A DNA stretch of 64,000 bases from Sphingobacterium paucimobilis HER1398 (GCF_000416985.1 NZ_ATDL01000016.1:1-64000), one strand, 5' to 3'. Positions 41,301 to 49,622 are shown, counted from the stretch's first letter. The notes: generated by a model from the letters alone, not told the origin. Translations and numbers: made by a program.

Positions 41301-41827
41301 ACAGAACTGTTATAGGTAACCCACAGCCTAAGCATATCGGAGGGTTTACCAACAATTTTGCCTATAAGAATTTTGATTTAAGTGTTTTTCTTCAATGGGT
41401 TTATGGTAATAAGATATACAATGCTAATAGGTTAGTGCTAGAGGGAAATGGGCTAGGTGTGACAGATTTGAACCAATACGCAACGTATGTTGATCGATGG
41501 ACTCCAGAAAACCAAAATAATAAACTGTTTAGGACTTGGGGACAGGGGCCTATGGGATTCCATTCAACGAGAGTGGTAGAGGATGGTTCATTTTTACGAT
41601 TGAAAACGGTATCGTTGGGATATAGATTTTTACCAAAAGTGATTAACAAGTTGTATCTAGCAGATTTAAGATTGTTTGTCTCAGGGCAAAATTTACTTAC
41701 ATGGACCAATTATAGCGGTTTTGATCCAGAAGTGGCCGTGCGAAATACGGTATTGACCTCAGGGCTGGACTACTCTGCGTACCCACAGGCGAGAACATTT
41801 GTTTTTGGTATAAACGCTAAATTTTAA
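38369..41827 (+). CDS. SusC/RagA TonB-linked outer-membrane transporter with STN domain
   Basis: This 1152-residue protein has a long N-terminus, a signal peptide ending near 'LSQIKAE', an STN signalling domain (about 50-120, 'SLKGVIAEIQKQTRYNFMIS'), a CarboxypepD_reg-like domain (about 130-205, 'VTGTVLDQRGRPLRGVSI'), the TonB-box/plug ('MVVIGYGTQTRKDLTGSVG', 'SVLKDASATAIYGARAANG') and a C-terminal beta-barrel ending 'TFVFGINAKF'. The STN domain identifies it as a transducer that talks to the FecR anti-sigma just upstream. It forms a SusCD complex with the next gene to import oligosaccharides. The stop is 4 nt before the susD start. Confidence 0.97.
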   Translation: MYKIHKTFRFGVNPYGLKTIMLRMKLIFIFLLFALSQIKAETFSQTVDLRVSNSSLKGVIAEIQKQTRYNFMISSDVLKLAKPISLSLKKESISEALDRILEGQGLYYIIQGRTIVIKSNKVNPVIESKQSFAVTGTVLDQRGRPLRGVSIMQKNAGKVTLSDENGKFSLTVDNGNSIIVFSFLGFQKEEISVSGRKTINIILKDQVNHLEEMVVIGYGTQTRKDLTGSVGTVKVEELTLAPTINFMDAMAGRVAGVQIKTGDGQPGELPNVIIRGPGSLTQDPSPLYVIDGFPLEDFHSSSINNDDIESISVLKDASATAIYGARAANGVIVIETKKGKAGKTVVTVNTNTGFQQIRKTVDVMDAYDFVKYQDELRPEVAKFRYFQNGKTLDSYKGAPAADWQDKVFREGIFNSVNIAARGGDVKTQFALSGSLNTQDGIVINTGTERKQARLTLNHSLSSKIKFGVTTNFSNTKNYGVQTALPTTDFPSSPSNYLFYSAWGYRPVSGRDDLDLTLDDVSNPDDPNTRRVNPVALAKNSHQHATINANSINAHLTYTFNRSLFFKTTVNTAKTTRLYENFYNSKTPRGLPIPQNNRGVQADLTNMETDVWSNENTLNYNKLFIKKHKVDALVGFSSQKTKSNLYGILVQDIPNEELGMSGIEEGTEYDSKSARSDFTIASFFGRLNYNYLSKYYFTATFRADGTSKFAPQNRWAYFPSAAVSWNIKEESFLKNVSFISNSKLRASVGLTGNNRVSEFGYLPSYSLPMYAAYSFGNGIPSKGIVPNELGNDGLKWEKSEQIDLGYDLGLFNNKIELTVDLYKKTTRDLILRADLPLILGYQSVYQNVGELENKGLEISLTTANYKVGEFSWNSNFNISFNRNKILALARNQERMTNNILFNANYNEHLFISKIGEPAGQLFGYEWLGNYQYTDFDEVTANEYVLKAGVPYYGNDKSFIKPGDIKYADLNGYGYVNDKDRTVIGNPQPKHIGGFTNNFAYKNFDLSVFLQWVYGNKIYNANRLVLEGNGLGVTDLNQYATYVDRWTPENQNNKLFRTWGQGPMGFHSTRVVEDGSFLRLKTVSLGYRFLPKVINKLYLADLRLFVSGQNLLTWTNYSGFDPEVAVRNTVLTSGLDYSAYPQARTFVFGINAKF

Positions 41828-41831
41828 GATT

Positions 41832-43676
41832 ATGAAGAAGATTTTTTGTACTACAATACTATCTATATTGTTATTAGTCCTAGGCGGCTGTGAAAAGTTT
41901 TTAGATACCAAACCTCAGGATTTTTTATCTAATTCAAATTACTTCAAGACTGAGGACCATTTGAACTCCTTTTTGAATGGAGTTTACGATGTGTTAGGTT
42001 CGACACGCTTGTATGGTTCCCAACTATTAATATTGCAGAATACCCAGGCAGATGAAGGGTTTTATTTTGGAGCGCTACCTGTTGGGTTGGAAACTTATTC
42101 GTTTACAGAGGGGTATAATCTTTTGGAGAATTTCTGGGGGACATTATACAATGGAGTGTTAAGAGCAAACGTGTTATTGGCCAATGTGAATAATAACGAA
42201 GCGATTGACCAGAGATTTAGAGATAGAATAAGAGGCGAAGCTCTTTTCTTGAGAGCGTACTATTATTTTATGTTGGTTCAGAATTTTGAAAATGTGCCTT
42301 TGATATTAGAACCTACCAAAGATGCTGAAACTATCGATATCCCTGCTAGCTCGGCTAAAGATATTTATGAAAAAATATTGGCAGATATGAAAGAGGCTGA
42401 GGCCTTGGTCGATCCTATTCAAACTATTGGAAATGCGGGGAGGGTTAGTAAGTCTGCGGTTCGGGGGATTTTGGCTAGGGTTTGTTTACATATGTCTGGC
42501 AAGCCTGTAGGGGCCGATAAATACGAGGAGGCTAGATTTTGGGCAAAGCAGGTTATTGATGATGCTTCGGCGGGGCATGAGCTTAATAACGATTACCGAG
42601 ATATCTTTATCAGATATGCGAGAGATGAGTATGATCTTAAAGAAAGTATTTGGGAGGTTGAGTTTTGGGGGAACAATTCAGATGGTCGATTGGAAGCTGG
42701 GTATGTGGGCTCATTTCTCGGAATTAGAAATCAAAGTACAATAAATGGTATTGGCTATTCTTTTGGTAGAATATCTGTGACAGCAAATTTGTATCGGTCG
42801 TATTCGATATATGATTTAAGAAGAGATTGGAATATAGCACCATTTACATATAATACAACAACAGGAGCGAAAGTCCCTGCTGTGATATTTCCTACCCCTG
42901 CACAACAATATTTAAGATCTTCGGCTAAATATAGAAGGGAATATGAAGTTGTTAAGCCTCAATCTACCCAACCGACACCTATTAATTTTCCCTTGTTAAG
43001 ATTTGCTGATGTGTTGCTGATGTATGCTGAAGCTGATGCACATATAAACGGTGGGGTTCCCACGGCGCAATCAATTGACTATGTTAACCAGGTGAGAAGA
43101 AGAGGGTATGGCAAGTTTCTAAATGGAAAAGGGAATGTGTCTGAAAGTATCAAGGAAATTAATGTTATCAATGGAGGATCGGGTTATAATACAGGCTCGA
43201 AAATCAGTATTGTAAATGGCGGAGGGGTATCTGCAACAGCGACTTTGACAGTTGTGAACGGCGTTATAAAGTCAGTCATTATTACAAATCCAGGAGAAAA
43301 ATATACAACGTTACCAACGATAACCTTTTCCGGGAGCGGTTCCGGAGCGGTTCTTACACCAGTTTTAACTCAGATTGAAGATGCTGATCTGGAGTTGGAA
43401 CAAACCTCGAATAAAGACAGTTTCATGAAGGCTCTTCAGGAGGAGCGTTCTAGAGAATTGTGTTTTGAAGCATTGAGAAGACATGACTTGATCAGATGGG
43501 GAATACTATTGAAAAACATGAAGATTATACTTGGTCAAATGAATTCTGAGCTTCCCAATATTACGTACCAGAATGCGAGCTTTCTAAATATTACGGACAA
43601 ACATGTTGTTTATCCTGTCCCATTACGTGAGTTCCAACTGAATAGAGCCCTTGAACAACATCCGTTGTGGAGGTAA
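41832..43676 (+). CDS. SusD/RagB lipoprotein with inserted beta-rich module
   Basis: This 614-residue surface lipoprotein has the lipobox 'LVLGGCEKFLDT', the SusD N-terminus ('TKPQDFLSNSNYFKTEDHL'), 'FLRAYYYFMLVQNFENVPLI', 'PINFPLLRFADVLLMYAEAD' and the C-terminal 'EERSRELCFEALRRHDLIRW'. Between 'VNQVRRRGYGKFLN' and 'DADLELEQTSNKDSFMKA' is an extra block (about residues 440-515) with Gly-rich repeats 'NGGSGYNTGSKISIVNGG' and 'NPGEKYTTLPTITFSGSGSG'. Ordinary SusD proteins lack this module. It binds glycans and caps the SusC barrel. Confidence 0.95.
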   Translation: MKKIFCTTILSILLLVLGGCEKFLDTKPQDFLSNSNYFKTEDHLNSFLNGVYDVLGSTRLYGSQLLILQNTQADEGFYFGALPVGLETYSFTEGYNLLENFWGTLYNGVLRANVLLANVNNNEAIDQRFRDRIRGEALFLRAYYYFMLVQNFENVPLILEPTKDAETIDIPASSAKDIYEKILADMKEAEALVDPIQTIGNAGRVSKSAVRGILARVCLHMSGKPVGADKYEEARFWAKQVIDDASAGHELNNDYRDIFIRYARDEYDLKESIWEVEFWGNNSDGRLEAGYVGSFLGIRNQSTINGIGYSFGRISVTANLYRSYSIYDLRRDWNIAPFTYNTTTGAKVPAVIFPTPAQQYLRSSAKYRREYEVVKPQSTQPTPINFPLLRFADVLLMYAEADAHINGGVPTAQSIDYVNQVRRRGYGKFLNGKGNVSESIKEINVINGGSGYNTGSKISIVNGGGVSATATLTVVNGVIKSVIITNPGEKYTTLPTITFSGSGSGAVLTPVLTQIEDADLELEQTSNKDSFMKALQEERSRELCFEALRRHDLIRWGILLKNMKIILGQMNSELPNITYQNASFLNITDKHVVYPVPLREFQLNRALEQHPLWR

Positions 43677-43717
43677 TGCTTGAATATAGAAAATATTAAT
43701 TTTTAAAATATAACATT

Positions 43718-44674
43718 ATGAAACATTAAATAATCGTATTGCTAAGCTTTTTTTTATTGGCTTTTATCGTACGTGGTCAAGCGCAGCAAAAACAGTCTTT
43801 AAATTACTATTCAGATGTCGTGTTGAACAAAATAGAAGCGACATTGGACCAAAGAAACAGTATTAAAAGTATACGGTCGGAGCTGGATTTAAAACTATCC
43901 GATATTAAAAATAATGTTGGTTTAAGTGTAGATGAAATAGCAGCTAAAAACAAACAAGTATACAATGAAGCTTTTTTAAAATATAATGCAGTGCTTTCAG
44001 ATGAACAAAAGTCTATGGTCAAAAAACTGCTTTTCGAGGTTCAGTTAGAGAATGTCAGAAACGGACACGGCACATTTCATGAAAGTGATCATTTTAAAAA
44101 GAGAATGGAATTGTTTAAAACAGATCCTCTGCCCAAGAAAGCAATCATTTTTTTAGGTAATAGTATAACAGAACAGGGAAACTGGAAGAGTTTATTTCCT
44201 GATAAGGCGGTTTATAACAGAGGCATTGGTGGAGACAATACATTTGGTGTATTGGCTAGGCTCGATGAGATCATTGAGAGTAAGCCTGAGAAAATATTCT
44301 TAATGATAGGAATAAATGATTTAGGAAGTCGTCAATGGGATAACACCTTGATTCTAGAAAATTATAATAAGATTGTGGATAAGATTAGAAAAGGTACACC
44401 AAAGACACGTTTATATATTCAATCGATACTTCCATTGAATGACAGTTTATTAAAAGGAGCTAGTTATAGAAATAAAGCGGATACTATAATGAAACTGAAT
44501 AATGAGCTACAGCTTATAGGGGATAGTAAGTGTGCCGGTTTTATAGATCTATATAGCCTTTTTCATCATGGAGACAATATCCTTGATAGTAAGTATACTA
44601 GAGATGGTATTCATCTGTTACCCGATGGATACAGTGTTTGGATGGAGTTTCTAAAAAAGAACAAGTATTTATAG
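43718..44674 (+). pseudogene. SGNH/GDSL hydrolase with in-frame stop at codon 4
   Basis: The natural start, ATG at 43718, reads M-K-H-stop (TAA 43727-43729) and then continues in the same frame as 'IIVLLSFFLLAFIVRGQAQQ', a normal signal peptide. A TTG at 43739 could rescue translation with a shortened signal peptide that has lost its basic N-terminus. The rest is intact: a helical N-terminal region ('ATLDQRNSIKSIRSELDL'), then the SGNH domain with Ser in 'IIFLGNSITEQGNW', Gly in 'YNRGIGGDN', Asn in 'LMIGINDLG' and Asp/His in 'TRDGIHLLPDGY'. It was probably an acetyl or sialyl-ester carbohydrate esterase of the locus. A base-calling error is the other explanation. Confidence 0.7.
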
Positions 44675-44691
44675 ACTGGAGTATTTGATAT

Positions 44692-44727
44692 AAAAAAGGT
44701 TTCTCTAATTAAGGAGAGACCTTTTTT
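44692..44727. terminator. Bidirectional terminator
   Basis: Stem GGTTTCTC / GAGAGACC (one T:G) is flanked by A6 and T6. It lies between the convergent SGNH hydrolase and amidohydrolase genes. Confidence 0.85.
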
Positions 44728-44746
44728 ATATGGTGTTTAAAAGAAG

Positions 44747-46078
44747 TTACTTCTTCAGCGTATTCTTGTATATTTTCCCGTCTTTTATAATGACAACAAA
44801 GTTTTTAGAAGGATTAGCTATCAATTTTAGATCCTTTAATGGGTCTCCATTCACCAATAAGATGTCAGCCAGTGCGCCTTCCTCAATTATCCCCAGTTTG
44901 CCTGGGTAAGGGCTTCTGAGTCCTGAAAGCTGTAATAGTTCGGCGTTATCCTGTGTTACCATTTTTAAGATTTCAGCATTGGTAAACCACTTCTGTAGCC
45001 GCAAAATAAAATCGTTTTGTTTTTCGTTAAGCTCAGGTTCAAAAAGGAAATCTGTTCCCCATGCTAGTTTAACATTATGTTTTTTTGCTAGAGGCCATAC
45101 TTTTTCCTGTCCCTCGATTACGGGCTTGCGTTTTGCTATTCGTTGTGGATCCATGTCCGGTGTGTCGTCTACTAAGTTTTGGAGACTTAACCAAATATCT
45201 TTTTCGGCAATGAGTTTTAGTGTTTCTTCGTCCAGCAACTGACCGTGTTCCACACACTTTACACCAGCTTCGATCGCACGTCGGATGGCTCGGGGGGTAT
45301 AAGCATGTACAGTTACATAGGTTCCCCAATCTTCAGCAGCTTCTACTGCAGCTTTCATTTCATCCAATGTATACTGGGTCACGTCTACAGGGTCGTAAGC
45401 GGAAGACGTTCCACCTCCAGCCATCAGTTTTATCTGACTTGCTCCAAACCGTAGATTTTCTCGAACCGCGGTTAGTACCTCATCCCTTCCGTCCGCAATA
45501 AAGGTTGCTCCATATCTTTCAGCACGAGATACTACGCCAAAGAAACGGCGTGATTTTTCATCAGGTGTTCTGAAATCTCCATGACCAGCTGTTTGACTGA
45601 TGGTGGCTCCAGAAGGCCATATTCTAGGGCCAGGTAGTTTGCCTGCGTCAATGGCAGCCTTGAGTGGGAATATAGGGCCTCCAACGTCTCGGATACTGGT
45701 AAAACCGCGCATTAACATATTATGGGCAGATTGGCCTATCGTGTTTACGAGGAACTCTTCTGAAAGGTCGTTTGTTACCATTTGGGGCATAGTCAGTGAG
45801 CCAAATACCATATGGACATGGGCATCAATCAACCCCGGCATTAGGGTTTTTCCCGCGCCGTTGATTTTTACAACCTCTTTGTCGCTAACCGGAATTGGCG
45901 ATGTGCTAATCTTTTGGATGATACCGTCATTAATCAATACATGACTGGGTGCGGTAAGAGACTGTGCTTGTTGGTCCAATATTCGGACATTTTCCAATAG
46001 AATTTGTTTTTGCTGTGCTCGGACCGAGTAAATAGATACTGCACTTAAAAGTAGAGTGCATAAATAAAATAATCGCAT
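44747..46078 (-). CDS. Secreted amidohydrolase (imidazolonepropionase-like)
   Basis: This 443-residue protein has a signal peptide ending near 'YSVRAQQ'. The metal-dependent amidohydrolase barrel shows 'MPGLIDAHVHMVFG' (metal HxH), the carboxylated-Lys candidate in 'ASQIKLMAGGGTSSAYD', His in 'YVTVHAYTPRAIRRA' and 'VKCVEHGQLLDEET', and the catalytic Asp in 'LAWGTDFLFEP'. 'GALADILLVNGDPLKDL' is the usual C-terminal beta domain. Relatives act as Xaa-Pro or Xaa-Lys dipeptidases and imidazolone hydrolases, so the substrate is open. It is probably periplasmic. Confidence 0.88.
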   Translation of the reverse strand: MRLFYLCTLLLSAVSIYSVRAQQKQILLENVRILDQQAQSLTAPSHVLINDGIIQKISTSPIPVSDKEVVKINGAGKTLMPGLIDAHVHMVFGSLTMPQMVTNDLSEEFLVNTIGQSAHNMLMRGFTSIRDVGGPIFPLKAAIDAGKLPGPRIWPSGATISQTAGHGDFRTPDEKSRRFFGVVSRAERYGATFIADGRDEVLTAVRENLRFGASQIKLMAGGGTSSAYDPVDVTQYTLDEMKAAVEAAEDWGTYVTVHAYTPRAIRRAIEAGVKCVEHGQLLDEETLKLIAEKDIWLSLQNLVDDTPDMDPQRIAKRKPVIEGQEKVWPLAKKHNVKLAWGTDFLFEPELNEKQNDFILRLQKWFTNAEILKMVTQDNAELLQLSGLRSPYPGKLGIIEEGALADILLVNGDPLKDLKLIANPSKNFVVIIKDGKIYKNTLKK

Positions 46079-46255
46079 ATGCAGATGTTTTTAATGTCTA
46101 CTAAGATACAAATATAAAGTCCGTTTTGTTTGTTGGGGTGATAAAAAGCTGGTATGCTGGCAAGAGTAGATCGATTAAGAATTAGCGAATTGGATATGTT
46201 GGTTGTTAGAGAGGTTTTAATAATTTCCGTAATTTGCCAGTAACAAAAGAGATTT

Positions 46256-46960
46256 ATGGAAAGATGTTTTGCAGATAAGATAATTGAATTTAATAAGGGA
46301 CTGTGTTATACAGGTAGGCTTCCAGATGGATTTCAGGTTATGAACCCTTATTTAGATAATCCAGAAACCATGGTCGTTATGCAGCAGTTCTATAGAAAAT
46401 ATTATGGTGATACACAGCGAAGGGAATTTATTATAGGGATTAATCCCAGTAGACATGGCGCTGGGGTCACGGGTGTTCCGTTTACCGATACAAAACGATT
46501 GTCTAGTGTGTGCGATATTCCCATGGTATCAGCCCATACGCATGAAGTTTCTTCAGTTTTTATGTATGATATGATTAAAGCTTATGGAGGGGCAGACGAT
46601 TTCTATAACAGATTTTATATTAACTCTCCTTTTCCATTGGCCATCGTACGCGAGGTAAAGCCGGGGACTTGGGTTAACGCGAATTATTATGATGCTCCCC
46701 AGTTGTTCAAAGATGTGAAGCGATTTATGTTGTCGTCCTTGAAACAACACGTAAGCATGGGGTTAAAGGTATCCAAGGTCTTTGTCCTAGGCAAGAAAAA
46801 TGCAAAGTATATCCAAATATTGAACAACGAGGCGAGTTTATTTGGGGAGATCGTCGTTTTAGAACATCCACGATACATTCAGCAGTATAAATCGAAAGAG
46901 AAAGATCATTATATAATGAAGTATTTAAATGCTTTTGGAATTGAGGAAGAGGAAAAATAG
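46256..46960 (+). CDS. SMUG2-type DNA glycosylase family protein
   Basis: This 234-residue protein resembles the SMUG2 subfamily of the uracil-DNA glycosylase superfamily. Motif 1 reads 'IIGINPSRHGAGVTGVPFTD' with the catalytic-position Asn, and motif 2 reads 'VLEHPRYIQQYKSKEKD' with the conserved His-Pro. The Bacteroidota (Pedobacter) enzyme of this family is known to act on uracil and xanthine lesions. It is a stand-alone gene. The start at 46256 fits the conserved N-terminus, and no Shine-Dalgarno is visible. Confidence 0.85.
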   Translation: MERCFADKIIEFNKGLCYTGRLPDGFQVMNPYLDNPETMVVMQQFYRKYYGDTQRREFIIGINPSRHGAGVTGVPFTDTKRLSSVCDIPMVSAHTHEVSSVFMYDMIKAYGGADDFYNRFYINSPFPLAIVREVKPGTWVNANYYDAPQLFKDVKRFMLSSLKQHVSMGLKVSKVFVLGKKNAKYIQILNNEASLFGEIVVLEHPRYIQQYKSKEKDHYIMKYLNAFGIEEEEK

Positions 46961-47031
46961 TGAATCAAAGCTGTATTGATTGTTTTTAGTAGAGCATTTG
47001 GATTTATAATAAAATATTTAACTTAGTCCAT

Positions 47032-48096
47032 ATGACAGCATTTCAGCAGTTGCATCAACCCACTGGAAGGATAGTAACTAAAGACAAAGAGGAATATTAT
47101 TTTTTTGGAGGAACAGCCTATTTGGGCTTGTTGGATGATCCCGGCTACATCGAGTTGTACAAACAGGGGATAGATACCTATGGCTTGAACAACGGGACTT
47201 CACGTTCCAACAATGTGCAGTTGGGTATATATGATGATGCCGAGATTGTTTTGGCTAAGCGGTTTGGTTTTGCTGCGGTTGGACTGCTTTCTAGTGGCTA
47301 TTTAGCTGCTCAGGTGGCTGTTCGTACATTGTCGGTACAGAAAGAAGTATTGTATGCTCCTGGTGCGCATCCGGCTTTATGGATAGATGCGATGTTGCCT
47401 GATCGACGTTCGTTTGAAGATTGGCGTGACGCCACTATTGCGTATATTAATGCATCAGAGGAGACCAGCTTTTTGATCGTATCTAATACGTTGGATAACT
47501 TAGCTCCTTGTTATCATGATTTTGCCCCTTTTGTCGAATTATGTGATTCCAGTAAGCATCTTTTTTTTATTTTGGATGATTCGCACGGCATTGGAGTGGT
47601 AAAACGAGATGCTGTATCTGTCGATTTCGGATTGATGGACAGGCACCAAAATGTTGAAGTGGTACTTGTAGCTTCATTGGCAAAAGGGATGGGGACAGAT
47701 GCAGGGGTTGTAATGGGACGACATGAAGTGATAGAGCAGATAAAAAAACACCCGATATTTAGAGGTGCATCGCCTCCGTCACCAGCTGCAATCTATGCTC
47801 TTATCCATGGAGAAAACTTTTATCAAGATGCATTTAATCGACTGCATGATAATCTTGCGTCTTTTACGGGGTTTTTGAAGGAGAATGATAAACTGGCTTT
47901 TATTCCCGATTTCCCGGTGTTTACGTCGTTGGATCCTCATTTGTACCGTTATTTTTTACATCAGCATATCCTTATTTCTAGTTTTCCCTATCCCTTGCCT
48001 GATAGTCCTTTGTTAAATAGGATTGTAATTTCTGCTTTGCATACAGCAGAAGATTTACATTTTTTAGCAGACAAGTATTTGTTAAAAAGTCAATAA
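47032..48096 (+). CDS. PLP-dependent aminotransferase class I/II fold enzyme (AONS-like)
   Basis: This 354-residue fold-type I enzyme belongs to the alpha-oxoamine synthase side of the aminotransferase family. Seen are 'NNGTSRSNNVQLGIYDDAE', 'LLSSGYLAAQVAVRTL', Asp in 'FFILDDSHGIGVVKRD' (pyridine N contact) and the PLP Lys in 'LVASLAKGMGTDAGVVMG'. It is shorter than 8-amino-7-oxononanoate synthase (about 385) and no biotin genes are nearby, so the substrate is not assigned. Neighbours do not help: SMUG2 lies upstream and HU downstream. Confidence 0.8.
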   Translation: MTAFQQLHQPTGRIVTKDKEEYYFFGGTAYLGLLDDPGYIELYKQGIDTYGLNNGTSRSNNVQLGIYDDAEIVLAKRFGFAAVGLLSSGYLAAQVAVRTLSVQKEVLYAPGAHPALWIDAMLPDRRSFEDWRDATIAYINASEETSFLIVSNTLDNLAPCYHDFAPFVELCDSSKHLFFILDDSHGIGVVKRDAVSVDFGLMDRHQNVEVVLVASLAKGMGTDAGVVMGRHEVIEQIKKHPIFRGASPPSPAAIYALIHGENFYQDAFNRLHDNLASFTGFLKENDKLAFIPDFPVFTSLDPHLYRYFLHQHILISSFPYPLPDSPLLNRIVISALHTAEDLHFLADKYLLKSQ

Positions 48097-48240
48097 ATAT
48101 TTGAAAATCAGCAAAATAATGGTAGATTTGCGTCCGATTTGAAGCGAGCGCTTTGTGTTGTCTAGGGGTAATCGTTTGAAAATGAAAAAAATATGTTGGA
48201 GAAATGATCCAAAATATTTTCAAAGCTCATTTAAAAAAGA

Positions 48241-48248
48241 TAATTTTG
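48241..48248 (+). promoter_or_regulatory. HU gene -7 box TAATTTTG
   Basis: A perfect TAnnTTTG lies 52 nt before the HU ATG. A second box, TAGATTTG at 48123-48130, could be an upstream alternate promoter. Confidence 0.5.
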
Positions 48249-48300
48249 CAACCCCAAATGTGGGTTTATGGTGGAATAATATAATTACAGAATAATAGAT

Positions 48301-48594
48301 ATGACTAAAGCAGAAATTATTGCAGAAATCTCTAACAAGACGGGCTTAGAGAAGGTTGATGTACAAGAAACGGTTGAAGCGTTTTTCAAAGTTGTTAAAA
48401 ATGCGATGATTGAAGGAGAAAATGTATACGTTAGAGGATTTGGAAGTTTTGTTGTAAAAAAGAGAGCTGAGAAGACAGCACGTAATATCTCTAAAAATAC
48501 AGCAATCATTATCCCAGAGCACTACGTGCCAAGCTTCAAGCCAGCAAAAGTTTTTGTGGAGAAAGTGAAAAACGGAAATAAAGTAAAAAATTAA
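48301..48594 (+). CDS. HU-family DNA-binding protein
   Basis: This 97-residue nucleoid protein has the HU/IHF pattern 'MTKAEIIAEISNKTGLEKV', 'VEAFFKVVKNAMIEGENV' and the DNA-arm start 'YVRGFGSFVVKKRAEKTARN'. The arm tip has the Pro in 'IIIPEHYVPSFKPAKVF', like the intercalating Pro of HU/IHF. It dimerises and bends DNA without strong specificity. It is 14 nt upstream of the TPR gene and probably co-expressed with it. Confidence 0.95.
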   Translation: MTKAEIIAEISNKTGLEKVDVQETVEAFFKVVKNAMIEGENVYVRGFGSFVVKKRAEKTARNISKNTAIIIPEHYVPSFKPAKVFVEKVKNGNKVKN

Positions 48595-48608
48595 TTTAAA
48601 TTAGTCCC

Positions 48609-49448
48609 ATGCTTAATACCAAACAAATTGTCGTTGTTGCATTAGTCGTTGTACTGATGGGAGGACTATTGGTTCAGCCTATTAAAGGTTTGGTAGACAA
48701 GGAAAAGGGAACAAATCAAGCAAATACGGAAGAATCAGCATCTTCAATGTATACATTGAAGAGTGTTTCTGAGATTGCTAAACAGAGTATCAACTCTTCG
48801 CTGTCCCAAGATATTTCAGCCATCGAAGCCCACGTAGAGAAAGCTGAAGGTGAACAAAAAATCAAATTACTAGAGCAACTGGTAGTTAAGTGGGACGATG
48901 TTGCGAAACCTATTCCTCAAGGATTCATTTATCAGGAGTTAGCACAGTTATCTCCTAAGTTTGAATACTGGTTGAAAGCAGGCGAAGCTTTTCGTGCCGG
49001 TTATACCAATCAACAGGATACTGTAATGGCAGCCGAATTGAATCGTTTTGCCATTGAGGCCTATGAGAAGGCAGTAGAGTTGGATGCAAACAGTCTGGCA
49101 GCGAAAACAGGACTAGGCGCGGCACTTGTGACAGGGTCTAACAACCCAATGGCAGGTATTGCATTGCTTAGAGAGGTCGTAACTGCAGATCCAAAAAATG
49201 TAGAAGCTAATAAAACATTGGGTTTATTCTCCATACGCTCACAACAATTTGATAAAGCTATCGAGCGATTCAAAACGGTTGTGGAAGTAAAACCGGACGC
49301 AGAATCCTATTTTTATTTAGCTACAAGCTACGAAAAAATCGGTCTTAAGAACGATGCTATCGCCGCTTATCAGAAAAGCAAAGAGATAGCAGCCGATCCG
49401 ACCTTATCTCAATATATTGATCGTCAGATAGAAGCATTGAGTAAATAA
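48609..49448 (+). CDS. Membrane-anchored TPR protein
   Basis: This 279-residue protein has an N-terminal hydrophobic anchor (about residues 5-23, 'QIVVVALVVVLMGGLLVQ') and then tetratricopeptide repeats between residues about 140 and 270. The clearest are 'EAYEKAVELDANSLAAKTGL', 'ALLREVVTADPKNVEANKTL', 'KAIERFKTVVEVKPDAESY' and 'DAIAAYQKSKEIA'. TPR arrays are protein-binding scaffolds. The partner is unknown. It sits between HU and the small ribosomal-type protein in an order I recall as common in Bacteroidota. Confidence 0.88.
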   Translation: MLNTKQIVVVALVVVLMGGLLVQPIKGLVDKEKGTNQANTEESASSMYTLKSVSEIAKQSINSSLSQDISAIEAHVEKAEGEQKIKLLEQLVVKWDDVAKPIPQGFIYQELAQLSPKFEYWLKAGEAFRAGYTNQQDTVMAAELNRFAIEAYEKAVELDANSLAAKTGLGAALVTGSNNPMAGIALLREVVTADPKNVEANKTLGLFSIRSQQFDKAIERFKTVVEVKPDAESYFYLATSYEKIGLKNDAIAAYQKSKEIAADPTLSQYIDRQIEALSK

Positions 49449-49490
49449 TAATTAACAAAATTCATTAACATTATTTAAAAACATTAAGCT

Positions 49491-49580
49491 ATGCCAAGCG
49501 GAAAAAAAAGAAAAAGACACAAAATGGCTACTCACAAACGTAAAAAACGTTTAAGAAAAAATAGACACAAGAAAAAATAG
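49491..49580 (+). CDS. 29-aa very basic ribosomal-type protein
   Basis: The 29-residue product is MPSGKKRKRHKMATHKRK followed by KRLRKNRHKKK: 16 Lys/Arg, three His, no acidic residue. Such composition is typical of tiny ribosomal proteins that thread into rRNA. The same short basic protein is conserved before RNase G in Bacteroidota as I remember it, and the novel ribosomal protein bL38 of Flavobacterium johnsoniae is the obvious candidate identity, which I could not confirm. A terminator follows at 49623. It is below normal gene-finding length. Confidence 0.85.
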   Translation: MPSGKKRKRHKMATHKRKKRLRKNRHKKK

Positions 49581-49622
49581 TTCTTGTTGATAGTCTAAGG
49601 AGATTTGTCTTCCGAGACGCTA

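Noticed and set aside
45075..45501. Overlapping ORFs on both strands inside the amidohydrolase gene
   Set aside because: They are in other frames of a clearly coding gene with intact metal motifs; shadow ORFs.
46152..46241. 29-codon ORF upstream of the SMUG2-like gene
   Set aside because: No conserved feature, no overlap coupling and no hydrophobic or basic character; probably chance.
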